From Clostridium sp. CM027 (GTDB taxonomy: Bacteria; Bacillota; Clostridia; Clostridiales; Clostridiaceae): a DNA stretch of 64,000 nt. The number at the start of each line of letters is the position of its first letter. Within the stretch, counting starts at the first letter, position 1. Shown here piece by piece: positions 45,598-54,573 of the stretch. The stretch spans positions 1,240,001-1,304,000 of the forward strand of contig NZ_CP077725.1 of the NCBI RefSeq assembly GCF_024730565.1. Reading direction: 5' to 3'. The notes under the pieces were generated by a model. The model saw only the letters and a program-made list of their open reading frames with translations, was not told the DNA's origin and searched no databases. A program made the position numbers and the translations under genes.

Positions 45598-46140
45598 ATG
45601 TTAATTCCAGTAATTATAATATCTGCACTAGTACTGATACTGATTTTTCTTTATAATAACCTCATAATCAAACGTAATAAGGTGAGGAATTCATGGAGCC
45701 AAATAGACGTACAACTAAAAAGAAGATTTGATCTTATCCCTAACCTAGTTGAAATTGTAAAAGGCTATGCTAATCATGAACGTAGTACCTTTGAAGAAGT
45801 AACCTCAGCCAGAACTAACTATCTTTCCTCAAATACACCTGGCGATATGATGAAGGCTAATGGTGAGTTAACACAGGTTCTTGGAAAATTGTTTGCTGTA
45901 GCAGAAGCATATCCAGAACTTAAGGCAAATACAAATTTTCTTGAGCTTCAGGGAGAATTGTCAAAAGCAGAGGATAAAATTAGCTATGCAAGGCAATTTT
46001 ACAACGATGTTGCTATGGATTACAATAACTCTGTACAAATGTTTCCATCAAGTCTGATTGCAAGCATGTTTAGTTTCAAAGAAGAACCTTTCTTCAATGT
46101 GGATGAGAAAGAAAAAGCTACTCCGCAGATTAAGTTTTAG
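45598..46140 (+). CDS. LemA family protein
   Basis: 180 aa. An N-terminal membrane helix (VIIISALVLILIFLYNNLI) is followed by a helical bundle with the family hallmarks VRNSWSQIDVQLKRRFDLIP and LVEIVKGYANHE, and AYPELKANTNFLELQ. Probably co-transcribed with the DUF2207 gene (AAAGGAG before ATG). The role is unknown. Confidence 0.93.
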   Translation: MLIPVIIISALVLILIFLYNNLIIKRNKVRNSWSQIDVQLKRRFDLIPNLVEIVKGYANHERSTFEEVTSARTNYLSSNTPGDMMKANGELTQVLGKLFAVAEAYPELKANTNFLELQGELSKAEDKISYARQFYNDVAMDYNNSVQMFPSSLIASMFSFKEEPFFNVDEKEKATPQIKF

Positions 46141-46216
46141 CAAGACAAATTGTATTCCCAATTTGTTAATGTCCCCCGGGATATTTCCCTAAATAGCTTG
46201 AGACTGAGATTGATAA

Positions 46217-46240
46217 AAGAGCATCCAAACGGATGCTCTT
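46217..46240. terminator. Terminator between lemA and the ThDP enzyme gene
   Basis: AAGAGCATCC-AAAC-GGATGCTCTT, a 10-bp perfect stem with T-rich sequence following on the plus strand; convergent genes on either side. Confidence 0.75.
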
Positions 46241-46258
46241 AATTTATTACTTCTTCAT

Positions 46259-47923
46259 TTAATTCAAATTCATCCTCTTCGAATCTGCACAGCTCTCCGC
46301 AGGAGATGATTTAACTTTTTGTAATCTATCAGTATCTATAACAATTTCTGAACCATCAGTAACTAATTCAATAAGTAATGGTTGTGTTCTATTGTGTAGC
46401 AAGTCCTTTATGTTATCAACTTCCTCATTCGAGGTTATCTGTATAGCTTCTACTCCCATGGCTTCTGCAATAGAAGCTATACTTTTTTTAGCAAATTTAA
46501 CTTTGCCTTTGCAACTTCTACCATATAGTACATTTAATCCATTATTAACAAGTCCTAACATTGAATTATTTACAACAAAGTAGATAATAGGTATATTATA
46601 TTCTTTAGCTGTTAGTATTTCCATTCCATTCATGTAAAATCCACCATCGCCTACCATTACGGCATATGTTCTATCAGGATTAGCTAAGTATGAACCTACA
46701 ACTCCCCCTACACCGGTTCCCATACATGCGTAATTTATACTTGTTTGAAAATCCATTGTCTCTTTTATTGGCATATACTTAAATAAACAATTAAAAAAAT
46801 CCCCCATATCACTTACGAAACAAGTATCCGCAGGCAGTAAGTCTGATATTTTTTCAGTAAATAGTCTTAAAGACATCCCTGTATGGTTCTTTACATAAGG
46901 CTTATTCATCAAAGGTTTAATGAATGGATTTTCCTTTACTGATACATTGTTACTAATCAAAGTTACTGCTTGTTTTAGGTCGCAACAAACAGAAATATCT
47001 TCTTTAAAAACTTTATTAAACTCCGCTACATCCCAGTCTATTCTTATAACTTTTCTATCTTTAACGAGAATATCATTGTAATCCCTTGTTGCAGCTTGTC
47101 CTAAAGATGAACCAAGGATTAATAGACAACCAAATTGTTCTTTCTCTACATACTCCACAGCTCCATCTGCTGAACAAAATCCATAATTTCCAATATAATA
47201 AGGGAAGTCTGTGTGCACAATCCCTTTACCATTGGGTGTAGACATTACAGGCCATTTAAGTTTTTCGCTTAATGCTTTTATTTCTTTACTAATACCTCTT
47301 GAACCTCTACCAACTAAGATTAATCCCTTTTGAGTATTATTAATCTCATTAATAGCTTCTTTTAAACTTTTTTCATCAAACTGCATTGCTTCAATGACTA
47401 TTTTATTAGTAGGAAGAATTCCTTTAAATTCATTATTTTGAATATCAAAAGGAATTGATAATGCAACGGGACCACATGGTGGTGTCATGGCTATTGTAAT
47501 CGCTTTTTCAATCTCTTCAATAACTTCATCTTCATTTAGAATATTTTTCGAGTATTTTGTTAAGCTACTAAGCAATTTTATATTATCAAATTCTTGCAAA
47601 GCACCTTTGCCCATGAAAGACCTTTTTATATCCCCATTTATAACAAGCATAGGAAGTTTATTTCTTTGCGCGTCTGCAATTCCATTGATGGCATTGTTTA
47701 CACCTACACCACCTGCCAACATACATACCCCTAATTTATTTGATAAATCAGAATATTTTGTAGCGCAGTAAGTAGCCCCTGCTTCATTCTTTGTTATTAT
47801 AAATTCTATATCACTGTCATTTAAAGCATCAAGTATACCCGCAAATGTTGCAGATGGTATTCCAAATACGTAATTCACTTCATTAAGTGAAAGTGTCTTT
47901 ATTATAGCGTCAGCTATTCTCAT
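46259..47923 (-). CDS. Thiamine-diphosphate enzyme, acetolactate synthase/decarboxylase type
   Basis: 554 aa with three domains: Pyr domain (catalytic Glu47 in TKNEAGATYCA), a central domain, and the PP domain with the ThDP/Mg motif VGDGGFYMNGMEI...VVNN. It belongs to the acetolactate synthase, indolepyruvate or phosphonopyruvate decarboxylase superfamily; the substrate is not clear and there is no small subunit or partner gene nearby. The last 16 or so codons (KSSPAESCADSKRMNLN) are encoded by a copy of the dispersed mini-hairpin (46291-46307), so the natural C-terminus has been replaced or extended. GGAGGA precedes the start. Confidence 0.85.
   Translation of the reverse strand: MRIADAIIKTLSLNEVNYVFGIPSATFAGILDALNDSDIEFIITKNEAGATYCATKYSDLSNKLGVCMLAGGVGVNNAINGIADAQRNKLPMLVINGDIKRSFMGKGALQEFDNIKLLSSLTKYSKNILNEDEVIEEIEKAITIAMTPPCGPVALSIPFDIQNNEFKGILPTNKIVIEAMQFDEKSLKEAINEINNTQKGLILVGRGSRGISKEIKALSEKLKWPVMSTPNGKGIVHTDFPYYIGNYGFCSADGAVEYVEKEQFGCLLILGSSLGQAATRDYNDILVKDRKVIRIDWDVAEFNKVFKEDISVCCDLKQAVTLISNNVSVKENPFIKPLMNKPYVKNHTGMSLRLFTEKISDLLPADTCFVSDMGDFFNCLFKYMPIKETMDFQTSINYACMGTGVGGVVGSYLANPDRTYAVMVGDGGFYMNGMEILTAKEYNIPIIYFVVNNSMLGLVNNGLNVLYGRSCKGKVKFAKKSIASIAEAMGVEAIQITSNEEVDNIKDLLHNRTQPLLIELVTDGSEIVIDTDRLQKVKSSPAESCADSKRMNLN
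46291..46307 (+). repeat. GNA mini-hairpin copy inside a coding sequence
   Basis: AGCTCTCCGCAGGAGAT followed by GATTTAA, close to the copy at 20467. It forms codons near the end of the ThDP enzyme gene on the opposite strand. Confidence 0.7.
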
Positions 47924-48315
47924 ATGTTATATCCTCCGTAAATTTCAATTATTTTTTATGAATTATGCTATGTTAGATAAAATTGAGCTTTATTTCTCTG
48001 TTATATTCATTATATACAATTAAGCTCATATTTCCAATCTATGCTATCATATGAATATTTTATACATTCTTATACTAATTGTAGCATAATTTTCAAGTTT
48101 TATGCATTATATTTTTTGAAAATACTTAGGTTTATCACTGATTACGTTATTATTAATGAAAGCAAGAAGGATAAGGAATATATTCACAAAACATGAATGA
48201 AATGAAATAACTTTTTTTTAAAAAATACTTGAAATGTAATTTCAGTTATGCTAATATAATCTCATAAGATGAAACCGTACACAAAAGAAAAATGATCAGC
48301 AATAAAGGAGGAAAT
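47924..48315 (+). other. Upstream region of the MurNAc operon
   Basis: About 390 AT-rich bases between divergent genes. The only clear signal is the palindrome and promoter near 48229-48260; I see no gene. Confidence 0.4.
48230..48244 (+). promoter_or_regulatory. Likely MurR operator
   Basis: TGAAAT-GTA-ATTTCA is a perfect palindrome of the type bound by RpiR-family regulators. It overlaps a TTGAAA -35-like hexamer at 48229-48234, with TAATAT 17 bases on. The RpiR-family gene closing this operon is the obvious candidate to bind it. Confidence 0.6.
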
Positions 48316-49221
48316 ATGGATATATTAAACTTAAAAAAACTAACAACAGAAAGTAGAAATGAAAATACCATGGACATAGATAAAATTTCAACCTTAGAAA
48401 TGGTGAAAATAATAAATAATGAAGATAAAAAGGTAGCAGAAGCCGTGGAAAAGGAACTTCCTAAAATAGTAGAAGCCATAGATTGTATAACTTTAAGAAT
48501 GTATAAAGGTGGGAGATTAATTTATATAGGTGCAGGAACTTCCGGAAGACTTGGAATTTTAGATGCATCAGAATGTCCACCTACATATGGAATTTCTGAA
48601 GAACTAGTACAAGGGATTATAGCAGGTGGTAAACAAGCTATGTTTAGTGCAAAGGAAGGCGCTGAGGATTCTAAGGAACTCGCAGTAAAAGATTTGAAAA
48701 ATAAAAATATAACAGCGAATGATACAATAGTAGGACTTGCAGCATCAGGTAGAACTCCATATGTTATAGGAGGACTAGAGTATGCAAATGAAATAGGAGC
48801 ATTAACCATTTCAGTTACTTGTAATGCTAATTCACAAGTTTCAAAAACATCGAAAATATCAATAGAACCAGTAGTTGGAGCAGAAGTTGTGACAGGATCA
48901 ACAAGATTAAAATCAGGAACAGCTCAGAAACTAGTACTAAATATGTTATCAACAGGGGTTATGATAAAGCTAGGTAAAGTATATGGCAACCTTATGGTAG
49001 ATGTAAAATCAACAAATGAAAAACTAGTTGAGAGAGCTAAGTTAATAATTTGTGAAGCAACGGGAGTAGCTATTGAAGAAGCATCCGAAGTATTAAATAA
49101 AACAGATTTTGATGTTAAGCTTTCAATATTCATGATATTATCAAAGCTTAATAAAGAGGAAGCAAAAATCATATTAGATGAAAATAAAGGATATATAGCA
49201 AAAGCACTAAATAATATCTAA
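48316..49221 (+). CDS. murQ: N-acetylmuramic acid 6-phosphate etherase
   Basis: Cleaves the lactyl ether of MurNAc-6-phosphate to give GlcNAc-6-phosphate and D-lactate in cell-wall recycling. 301 aa. SIS-domain motifs are [21 protein letters not shown] (sugar-phosphate loop, split here only by eye) and [14 protein letters not shown]; the [16 protein letters not shown]-terminus is typical. The ATG at 48316 has AAAGGAGG 6 nt upstream; the earlier ATG at 48292 lacks a site. First gene of a four-gene operon. Confidence 0.95.
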   Translation: MDILNLKKLTTESRNENTMDIDKISTLEMVKIINNEDKKVAEAVEKELPKIVEAIDCITLRMYKGGRLIYIGAGTSGRLGILDASECPPTYGISEELVQGIIAGGKQAMFSAKEGAEDSKELAVKDLKNKNITANDTIVGLAASGRTPYVIGGLEYANEIGALTISVTCNANSQVSKTSKISIEPVVGAEVVTGSTRLKSGTAQKLVLNMLSTGVMIKLGKVYGNLMVDVKSTNEKLVERAKLIICEATGVAIEEASEVLNKTDFDVKLSIFMILSKLNKEEAKIILDENKGYIAKALNNI

Positions 49222-49238
49222 AATAGGGAGGAAATATT

Positions 49239-50600
49239 ATGGTAAATAAAGATATTGCTAAAAACTTAGTGGAGCTAGTTGGAGGGAAAAGTAATATAAA
49301 ATCTGTTACAAACTGTATGACGCGATGCAGATTAGAACTTAACGATCTTTCAAAAGCTAAAATAGATAAAATAAAAAAATCTGAAGGAGCCCTTGGAGTG
49401 GTTGAGTCAGAGGGACAGTTACAAGTTATTTATGGCCCAGGAAAGGTAAATAAGGTAACTGAAGAAGTAACAAAAATACTTGGGGGAAATCCAGTTATAG
49501 GTGAAGATGCAGTAGCAGAAACTAAAAATAAATTAAAAGAAAAGAATAACACTAAGTTTAAAAACATACTTAAAAAACTAGGGAATATATTTATTCCCTT
49601 AATACCACTATTCGTAGCTTCTGGGCTTGTACTTGCAGTTAATAATATAGCAGGAGTATATTTGGGTGATGTATATAAAACCACAACAGCAGCTCAAATA
49701 ATAGGGCTTATAGGTAATGGCGTATTCTCTATATTATCAATTTTAGTTGGTGTAAATGCAGCTAAAGAATTCGGTTCACAAATGCCAATGATGGGTGGAG
49801 TATTAGGTGGTATTCTATCATCAGCAGCACTTGCAAAGATAACTCTTTTTGGAACAGCATTAACTCCAGGACGTGGGGGGATTATTTCAGTAATATTAGT
49901 AGTAAGTTTAGCTTGTTACATTGAAAAGGTTTGCAGGAAGTTTGTACCAGATGTGTTGGATTTATTCGTTACACCACTCGTTACACTTACACTTTCGGTT
50001 TTAGTAGCAATATTTATACTTCAACCAATTGGGGGATTTGTTTCAGATAGTATAGGAATAGTTGTAGCTCAAACTATTGCATCCGATAATATGATAATAT
50101 CAGTTATATCAGGATCAGTATCAGGAGGGTTATTCTTACCACTCGTTATGACAGGAATGCACCAAGCATTAACTCCAATACATGCAGATTTAATAGCTAA
50201 TGTTGGATTTACAGTATTACTTCCTATATTAGCTACAGCTGGAATGGCGCAGGTAGGAGCTACTATAGCAGTACTTAGAAAAACAAAAAATGAAAGATTA
50301 AGGAAAGTAGCTAAAAATGGATTAATACCAGGATTTTTAGGAATAGGAGAGCCATTAATATATGGAGTAACATTACCACTTGGAAAGCCATTTGTTGGAG
50401 CTTGTTTTGGAGCAGCACTAGGTGGAGCAGTTATGGCAATATTTAAGGTAGGAGCAGTTGCATTAGGTGTATCAGGATTACCACTCGCATTATTAATTGC
50501 AAATGGAAAAATGCCAGTATTCTTATTAGGTGTATTGGTATCATATATAGGTGGATATTTCTTTACTAACATGTTAGGTTTTGAAGATCCAGTAGAATAA
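49239..50600 (+). CDS. murP: PTS N-acetylmuramic acid-type EIIBC
   Basis: 453 aa. The EIIB domain comes first (phospho-Cys in VTNCMTRCRLEL, near residue 27), then a linker and an EIIC domain with about 10 helices (MGGVLGGILSSAALAKITLF, MTGMHQALTPIHADLI, GIGEPLIYGVTLPLG). There is no EIIA, as in E. coli MurP. It sits 17 bases after murQ with GGGAGG. In this operon the substrate is MurNAc or the MurNAc-GlcNAc disaccharide. Confidence 0.92.
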   Translation: MVNKDIAKNLVELVGGKSNIKSVTNCMTRCRLELNDLSKAKIDKIKKSEGALGVVESEGQLQVIYGPGKVNKVTEEVTKILGGNPVIGEDAVAETKNKLKEKNNTKFKNILKKLGNIFIPLIPLFVASGLVLAVNNIAGVYLGDVYKTTTAAQIIGLIGNGVFSILSILVGVNAAKEFGSQMPMMGGVLGGILSSAALAKITLFGTALTPGRGGIISVILVVSLACYIEKVCRKFVPDVLDLFVTPLVTLTLSVLVAIFILQPIGGFVSDSIGIVVAQTIASDNMIISVISGSVSGGLFLPLVMTGMHQALTPIHADLIANVGFTVLLPILATAGMAQVGATIAVLRKTKNERLRKVAKNGLIPGFLGIGEPLIYGVTLPLGKPFVGACFGAALGGAVMAIFKVGAVALGVSGLPLALLIANGKMPVFLLGVLVSYIGGYFFTNMLGFEDPVE

Positions 50601-50627
50601 CAATCTATGATTTGAGGAGGGATTTTT

Positions 50628-51707
50628 ATGAGTTATGGTTTTTCTATTTATTTTGGACTAGACAATACAAAGGAAGAAAATATAAAGTTATTAAATGAGG
50701 CCCATAAACTTGGATTTACTAGAATATTTACCTCATTTCATATACCAGAGGCAAATTATAGTATCTTAAAGACTGAGGCACAAGAATTTTTCAAATTGGC
50801 TAAAAAATATAATATGGATATAATAAGCGATATTTCTCCTAACACATTTAAGTTTTTAGACTTAAATGATATGGATTTGAAGGGACTATTTGATATAGGG
50901 GTTAAGACTATAAGAATAGATTTTGGATATACAGAAGAAGAAGTATCTAAAATGAGCAAAAACACTTATGGAATTAAAATACAACTAAATGCATCAACAA
51001 TAACTAAAAAGTTTTTTGAAAACCTAGATAGATATTCCCCTAATTATAAAAATGTTGATGCATTACATAATTTTTATCCAAGAGTGGGTACAGGTATTTC
51101 AGAAGAATGTATGAAAGAAAAAAATTCTATTTTAAGTAAAAGAGGAATAGAATCTTCTGCTTTTGTACAATCAAATAATAGAAAAAGAGGCCCATTATAT
51201 GATGGCCTACCAAGTTTAGAAGATCATAGAGGTATAGAAGTAAGAGAGGCTGCGAATCATTTGTTTGCATTAGGAAATAAATCTGTATTTATAGGTGATT
51301 CACTTCCAAGCAAAAAAGAACTAGAAGATCTATCTGGATTAAATCCAGATGCAGTAGAGCTTTTTATAGAATTAAAAGAATATGATACTGTAACCCTAGG
51401 ATTACTTACTGAAACTTACACCCAAAGAGAAGATGAGGCTAGAGATGCTATAAGAGCTAGTGAAAGTAGATTAGTTCTTAATGGAAATAAAATAAAGGCC
51501 TTAAATACAGTGGATAAAAATTATGGAGATATTATTATAGATAACGAAAATTACATGAGGTATATGGGAGAATTACAAATATTAAAAACAAGTCAAAAGA
51601 GTGATTATAGGACAAATGTTGTAGCTTCTGTTTTACAAAATCATATTTATCTATTAAAATATATAAATGGTGGTAAAAAATTTTACTTTAATATAGTAAA
51701 TAAATAG
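50628..51707 (+). CDS. mupG: DUF871-family 6-phospho-N-acetylmuramidase (MupG)
   Basis: 359 aa with an N-terminal TIM-barrel (GFSIYFGLDNTKEEN, GFTRIFTSFHIPE, LHNFYPRVGTGISEECM) and a smaller C-terminal domain, the layout of DUF871. Characterised MupG hydrolyses MurNAc-6P-GlcNAc delivered by the PTS. Position between murP and murR supports that role here. GGAGGG precedes the start. Confidence 0.9.
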   Translation: MSYGFSIYFGLDNTKEENIKLLNEAHKLGFTRIFTSFHIPEANYSILKTEAQEFFKLAKKYNMDIISDISPNTFKFLDLNDMDLKGLFDIGVKTIRIDFGYTEEEVSKMSKNTYGIKIQLNASTITKKFFENLDRYSPNYKNVDALHNFYPRVGTGISEECMKEKNSILSKRGIESSAFVQSNNRKRGPLYDGLPSLEDHRGIEVREAANHLFALGNKSVFIGDSLPSKKELEDLSGLNPDAVELFIELKEYDTVTLGLLTETYTQREDEARDAIRASESRLVLNGNKIKALNTVDKNYGDIIIDNENYMRYMGELQILKTSQKSDYRTNVVASVLQNHIYLLKYINGGKKFYFNIVNK

Positions 51708-51740
51708 AGCTAACATCAAATGTAAATAGGGTGTGATATT

Positions 51741-52586
51741 ATGAATGTATTACAATATATAAGGCAAAATTACGATAGTTTTACAGATAGTGAAAAATTA
51801 ATAGCAAATTATTTATTAGAAACTAAGAAAAGTATTATATCAATGTCAGCTAAGGATATAGCCTATACTACTAAAACATCAGCTCCAACAGTGGTTAGGT
51901 TTGCTAAAAAAATAGGTTTTAATAGCTTAAATGAAATGAAGCTTAAGTTATCCATAAATTTAGATAAAATGGATCAAGATATAGGGTTTCAATACTTGGA
52001 TAAAGATTTAGGAACAAAGAATATAATTCATGTAATAAAAAATTCAGTAGATTCTATCATGGAACAGACAGTTAGATTTTTAAAGGAAGACGAACTAGAT
52101 AATGCAATAGAATTACTTATAAATGCTAAAAATATATATGTATTCAGTGTAGGAGTATCAGCTTTAGTAGGTCAAGATCTTTATTATAAGTTAAGCAGGA
52201 TAAATAAGAGATGTATATCACATACAGATACACATTTGCAAATAACCTCATCTATACTAATGGAGCCAGGTGATGTAGCAATAGCAATATCCTACTCAGG
52301 GGAAACAAGAGAAGTTATTAAATGTGTAGAAAATGCAAAAAAGAGAAAGGTTCCAGTAATAGCAATAACAAAGGCTAGTGTAAATAATAAGATAGCTGAT
52401 ATCTCAGATGTAGTATTACGTGTGCCAGCAGTAGAAAAATCTTTAAGGGAAGGTGCAATTAGCTCGAGAATATCACAGCTAGCAATAATAGATATGTTAT
52501 TTATAGGCATGGTTAGAAATAATATAAAAGAAGTTGAAGAAATCTTAATTGAAACAAGAGAAGCAGTTAAAGAATTGTATAAATAG
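51741..52586 (+). CDS. murR: MurR/RpiR-family regulator of MurNAc use
   Basis: 281 aa. N-terminal HTH_6 domain (KDIAYTTKTSAPTVVRFAKKIGFNSLNEMK split as helix-turn-helix ending TVVRFAKKIGF) and C-terminal SIS domain (YVFSVGVSALVGQDLYYKL, ISYSGETREVIKC) that binds phosphosugars. Last gene of the operon, so it probably controls its own transcription through the palindrome at 48230. The effector is probably MurNAc-6-phosphate (by homology). Confidence 0.9.
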   Translation: MNVLQYIRQNYDSFTDSEKLIANYLLETKKSIISMSAKDIAYTTKTSAPTVVRFAKKIGFNSLNEMKLKLSINLDKMDQDIGFQYLDKDLGTKNIIHVIKNSVDSIMEQTVRFLKEDELDNAIELLINAKNIYVFSVGVSALVGQDLYYKLSRINKRCISHTDTHLQITSSILMEPGDVAIAISYSGETREVIKCVENAKKRKVPVIAITKASVNNKIADISDVVLRVPAVEKSLREGAISSRISQLAIIDMLFIGMVRNNIKEVEEILIETREAVKELYK

Positions 52587-52635
52587 GGGAAGTTAAGTAT
52601 ATTGGTGTGAAAAAACCAAGATGTTATATTGAATC

Positions 52636-52672
52636 AAAAAAGCCACAGTACATTTTTTACTGTGGCTTTTTT
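52636..52672. terminator. Bidirectional terminator after murR
   Basis: AAAAAAGCCACAGTA/TACTGTGGCTTTTTT, perfect stem with A-run and T-run. It can end both the mur operon (plus strand) and the structured RNA from the other side (minus strand). Confidence 0.88.
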
Positions 52673-52680
52673 ATTAGTTT

Positions 52681-52895
52681 GAATGTAGGTGGTCGGGTAC
52701 CTCAACATCAATTATTGCACTGCGATTTAATCTTTCCTATCCATGTTAAGCTTGTCACAACGCAGTAAGCTTATCTTCTTTAACGAAGATTACGAAGGCT
52801 CACCTTTCGTTTATACTTTCCATTTTTCACCTAAGGTATCGCTTCTACGTAACGCAATACCTTAGGTACTTAACCCTATGCGCCGAAAACCCATT
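52681..52895 (-). ncRNA. Structured noncoding RNA candidate
   Basis: A GC-richer island in an intergenic gap. Three hairpins abut: 52748-52772 (AAGCTT arms), 52773-52790 (ATCTTC/GAAGAT) and 52792-52810 (ACGAA/TTCGT). A fourth, 52830-52866, has 13-bp arms CCTAAGGTAT(T/C)GC. Possible long-range closing pairs are GAATG 52681/CATTC 52891 and GTACCT 52697/AGGTAC 52864, and ACTGCG 52719 can pair with CGCAGT 52761 in a loop. The minus strand is favoured because a strong terminator follows at 52672. No open frame covers it. Family not identified; raiA-type or 6S RNAs of clostridia are worth comparing. Confidence 0.65.
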
Positions 52896-52913
52896 CAAGA
52901 AAACGTTTATTAG

Positions 52914-53519
52914 TCACCAAATAAATGGAATAATTCTATAAGTATTATCTTTGTAATCCTTATAGGTCTCTTTAAAGGTTTTTTCTAATATTGTTTCTTC
53001 AATTGTAATTCGATATCCATAGATTACAACAATAATAATTAAAGTTCCTATAACCCCCTCAAAGCTTCTAAAAGATAATGTAATGCCAATTAAGGATAAT
53101 ATACTTCCACTATAGGATGGATGTCTTAGGTATTTATATGGACCAGTTTGAATTATTTTTTGCGTTGAATTCACCTGTACAGATAGTGTAAAAAAATTAC
53201 GTAGAGTCCATACAGAATAAGATCGGAACAAAACTCCAATGATAATAAAAAAAATACCTATCCAGAAAAACAACATTGGAAGTATAAAGTGGATTTGCTT
53301 TCTACAAACAAGATTTAAAAATATTATGGATACAAAACCAGCTACAAGTAAGAAGTAAGACCCTTTGTCTCCATTTTGTTTCTCTCCTGAATGTTTTCTA
53401 CTGATCCAAGAAGTAAAACACCAAATAAATATTTCTGAGATCAGAAAAAAAATGAATACCACTTGAAAAGTTCTCTTAATAGTTATTAACTCGAAATATG
53501 TATTCCCAAACAAATACAT
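52914..53519 (-). CDS. Isoprenylcysteine methyltransferase-like membrane protein
   Basis: 201 aa with about five helices. The C-terminal motif GPYKYLRHPSYSGSILSLIG with RHPxYSG and the later LEKTFKETYKDY tail define the ICMT/phospholipid-methyltransferase-like (PEMT) fold that binds SAM in the membrane. The substrate in bacteria is not known. It is the last gene of a three-gene operon with the LytTR regulator. GGAGG precedes ATG. Confidence 0.82.
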   Translation of the reverse strand: MYLFGNTYFELITIKRTFQVVFIFFLISEIFIWCFTSWISRKHSGEKQNGDKGSYFLLVAGFVSIIFLNLVCRKQIHFILPMLFFWIGIFFIIIGVLFRSYSVWTLRNFFTLSVQVNSTQKIIQTGPYKYLRHPSYSGSILSLIGITLSFRSFEGVIGTLIIIVVIYGYRITIEETILEKTFKETYKDYKDNTYRIIPFIW

Positions 53520-53535
53520 ATATATTACCTCCTTA

Positions 53536-53937
53536 TTATTTTTCTTGTAATTTCTTATTTATATCTTTTGCATCATTTTTACTATCTTTATATAAGCTTA
53601 AACAAGCTATTGCATAGGCCACAGCAATTATTAAAATTATTTCTATTACTGAAGGTAAAGAAATAATTTTAATAACCTTCAGTGGTATTCCAATAGAAAA
53701 AACCACACTTATAATTATGAATAATTCAAAAGCCATATGTATAATTGGGGACTTAACATGAATATTTTCCATAAAATACAGAACTGATTGTATTAATAAA
53801 ATCAAAAATAGCAAACTAGCCTCTGATTTTACACCAATGGTTACTTGATGGTTTATAAGATGTATAATAATTACTAAAATTATTGTTATAGTAAAGGCAA
53901 CACAACCACTGCAGAAATATTGATTTATTTTTTTCAT
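53536..53937 (-). CDS. DUF3021-type four-helix membrane protein
   Basis: 133 aa with four predicted helices (YFCSGCVAFTITIILVIII, SLLFLILLIQSVLYF, IHMAFELFIIISVVFSIGI, VIEIILIIAVAYAIAC). Small membrane partners of this type sit directly after LytTR regulators in Firmicutes and inhibit or modulate them. GGAGG is 5 nt before the ATG at 53937. The 25-nt gap to the regulator upstream (minus strand) fits a shared transcript. Confidence 0.72.
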   Translation of the reverse strand: MKKINQYFCSGCVAFTITIILVIIIHLINHQVTIGVKSEASLLFLILLIQSVLYFMENIHVKSPIIHMAFELFIIISVVFSIGIPLKVIKIISLPSVIEIILIIAVAYAIACLSLYKDSKNDAKDINKKLQEK

Positions 53938-53961
53938 TGCTTCCTCCAATTCTATTATAAA

Positions 53962-54399
53962 TTATATCTCTAAAATTCGTTTAATTTCCTGTACATAGCT
54001 ACGATTAATAATTAGTTTTTCTCCATTTGATAAAGTTGCAAGCAACCGGCCATTAATTTGACCTTTTACTTTTTCTAATTTTGCAATATTCATAAGGCAA
54101 GACTTATTTATTCGAGCAAATTTTGCACCTGATAATTTTATTTCTAACTCATATAATTTCATATCACTTTGATATACGTCTTTTTCGCAATAAATATAGA
54201 TTTTATTATCAACAGCTTCAAAATAAAAGATATCATCGGAAAAAATCCGTGTATACTCATTTTCTATTTTGCCACTTATAGTTATTTGATCCTTAGATAG
54301 CTCAGCTGCTAAATGATCAACATAGATAGTTCTTTCTTTACATAGTATTTTCACCTCGATATCTTCCATTAAAGGATCTTCAATTATTATTATTCTCAT
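53962..54399 (-). CDS. LytTR-family DNA-binding regulator without receiver domain
   Basis: 145 aa. The C-terminal LytTR domain (about 45-145) has the FYFEAVDNKIYIYCEKDVYQ strand pair, the FARINKSCLMNIAKLEKV block and a terminal SYVQEIKRIL. There is no phosphorylation domain, so it is probably controlled by its membrane partner, as in LytTR regulatory systems. The ATG at 54399 has AGGAGGG 5 nt upstream; the longer frame from 54459 is not used. Confidence 0.85.
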   Translation of the reverse strand: MRIIIIEDPLMEDIEVKILCKERTIYVDHLAAELSKDQITISGKIENEYTRIFSDDIFYFEAVDNKIYIYCEKDVYQSDMKLYELEIKLSGAKFARINKSCLMNIAKLEKVKGQINGRLLATLSNGEKLIINRSYVQEIKRILEI

Positions 54400-54520
54400 A
54401 ACTTCCCTCCTTTCAAAAAAGCATATCATAGGTATTAGATGATAACAATCGTCACACACTTATGCTGCTTATAGCACCTCGTAAGTTACATTTTTTGAAA
54501 ATATTAAGCATAAAAAACAC

Positions 54521-54563
54521 CTATAGTCTAAACACCTTTTTTCAAAGTGTCCTGTCTATAGGT
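54521..54563 (-). terminator. Terminator of the 54574 membrane-protein gene
   Basis: ACCTATAG/CTATAGGT arms enclose a smaller ACACTTT-GAAAAAAGGTGT stem; GTTTTTTATG follows on the minus strand. Confidence 0.65.
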
Positions 54564-54573
54564 ACCATTATAA

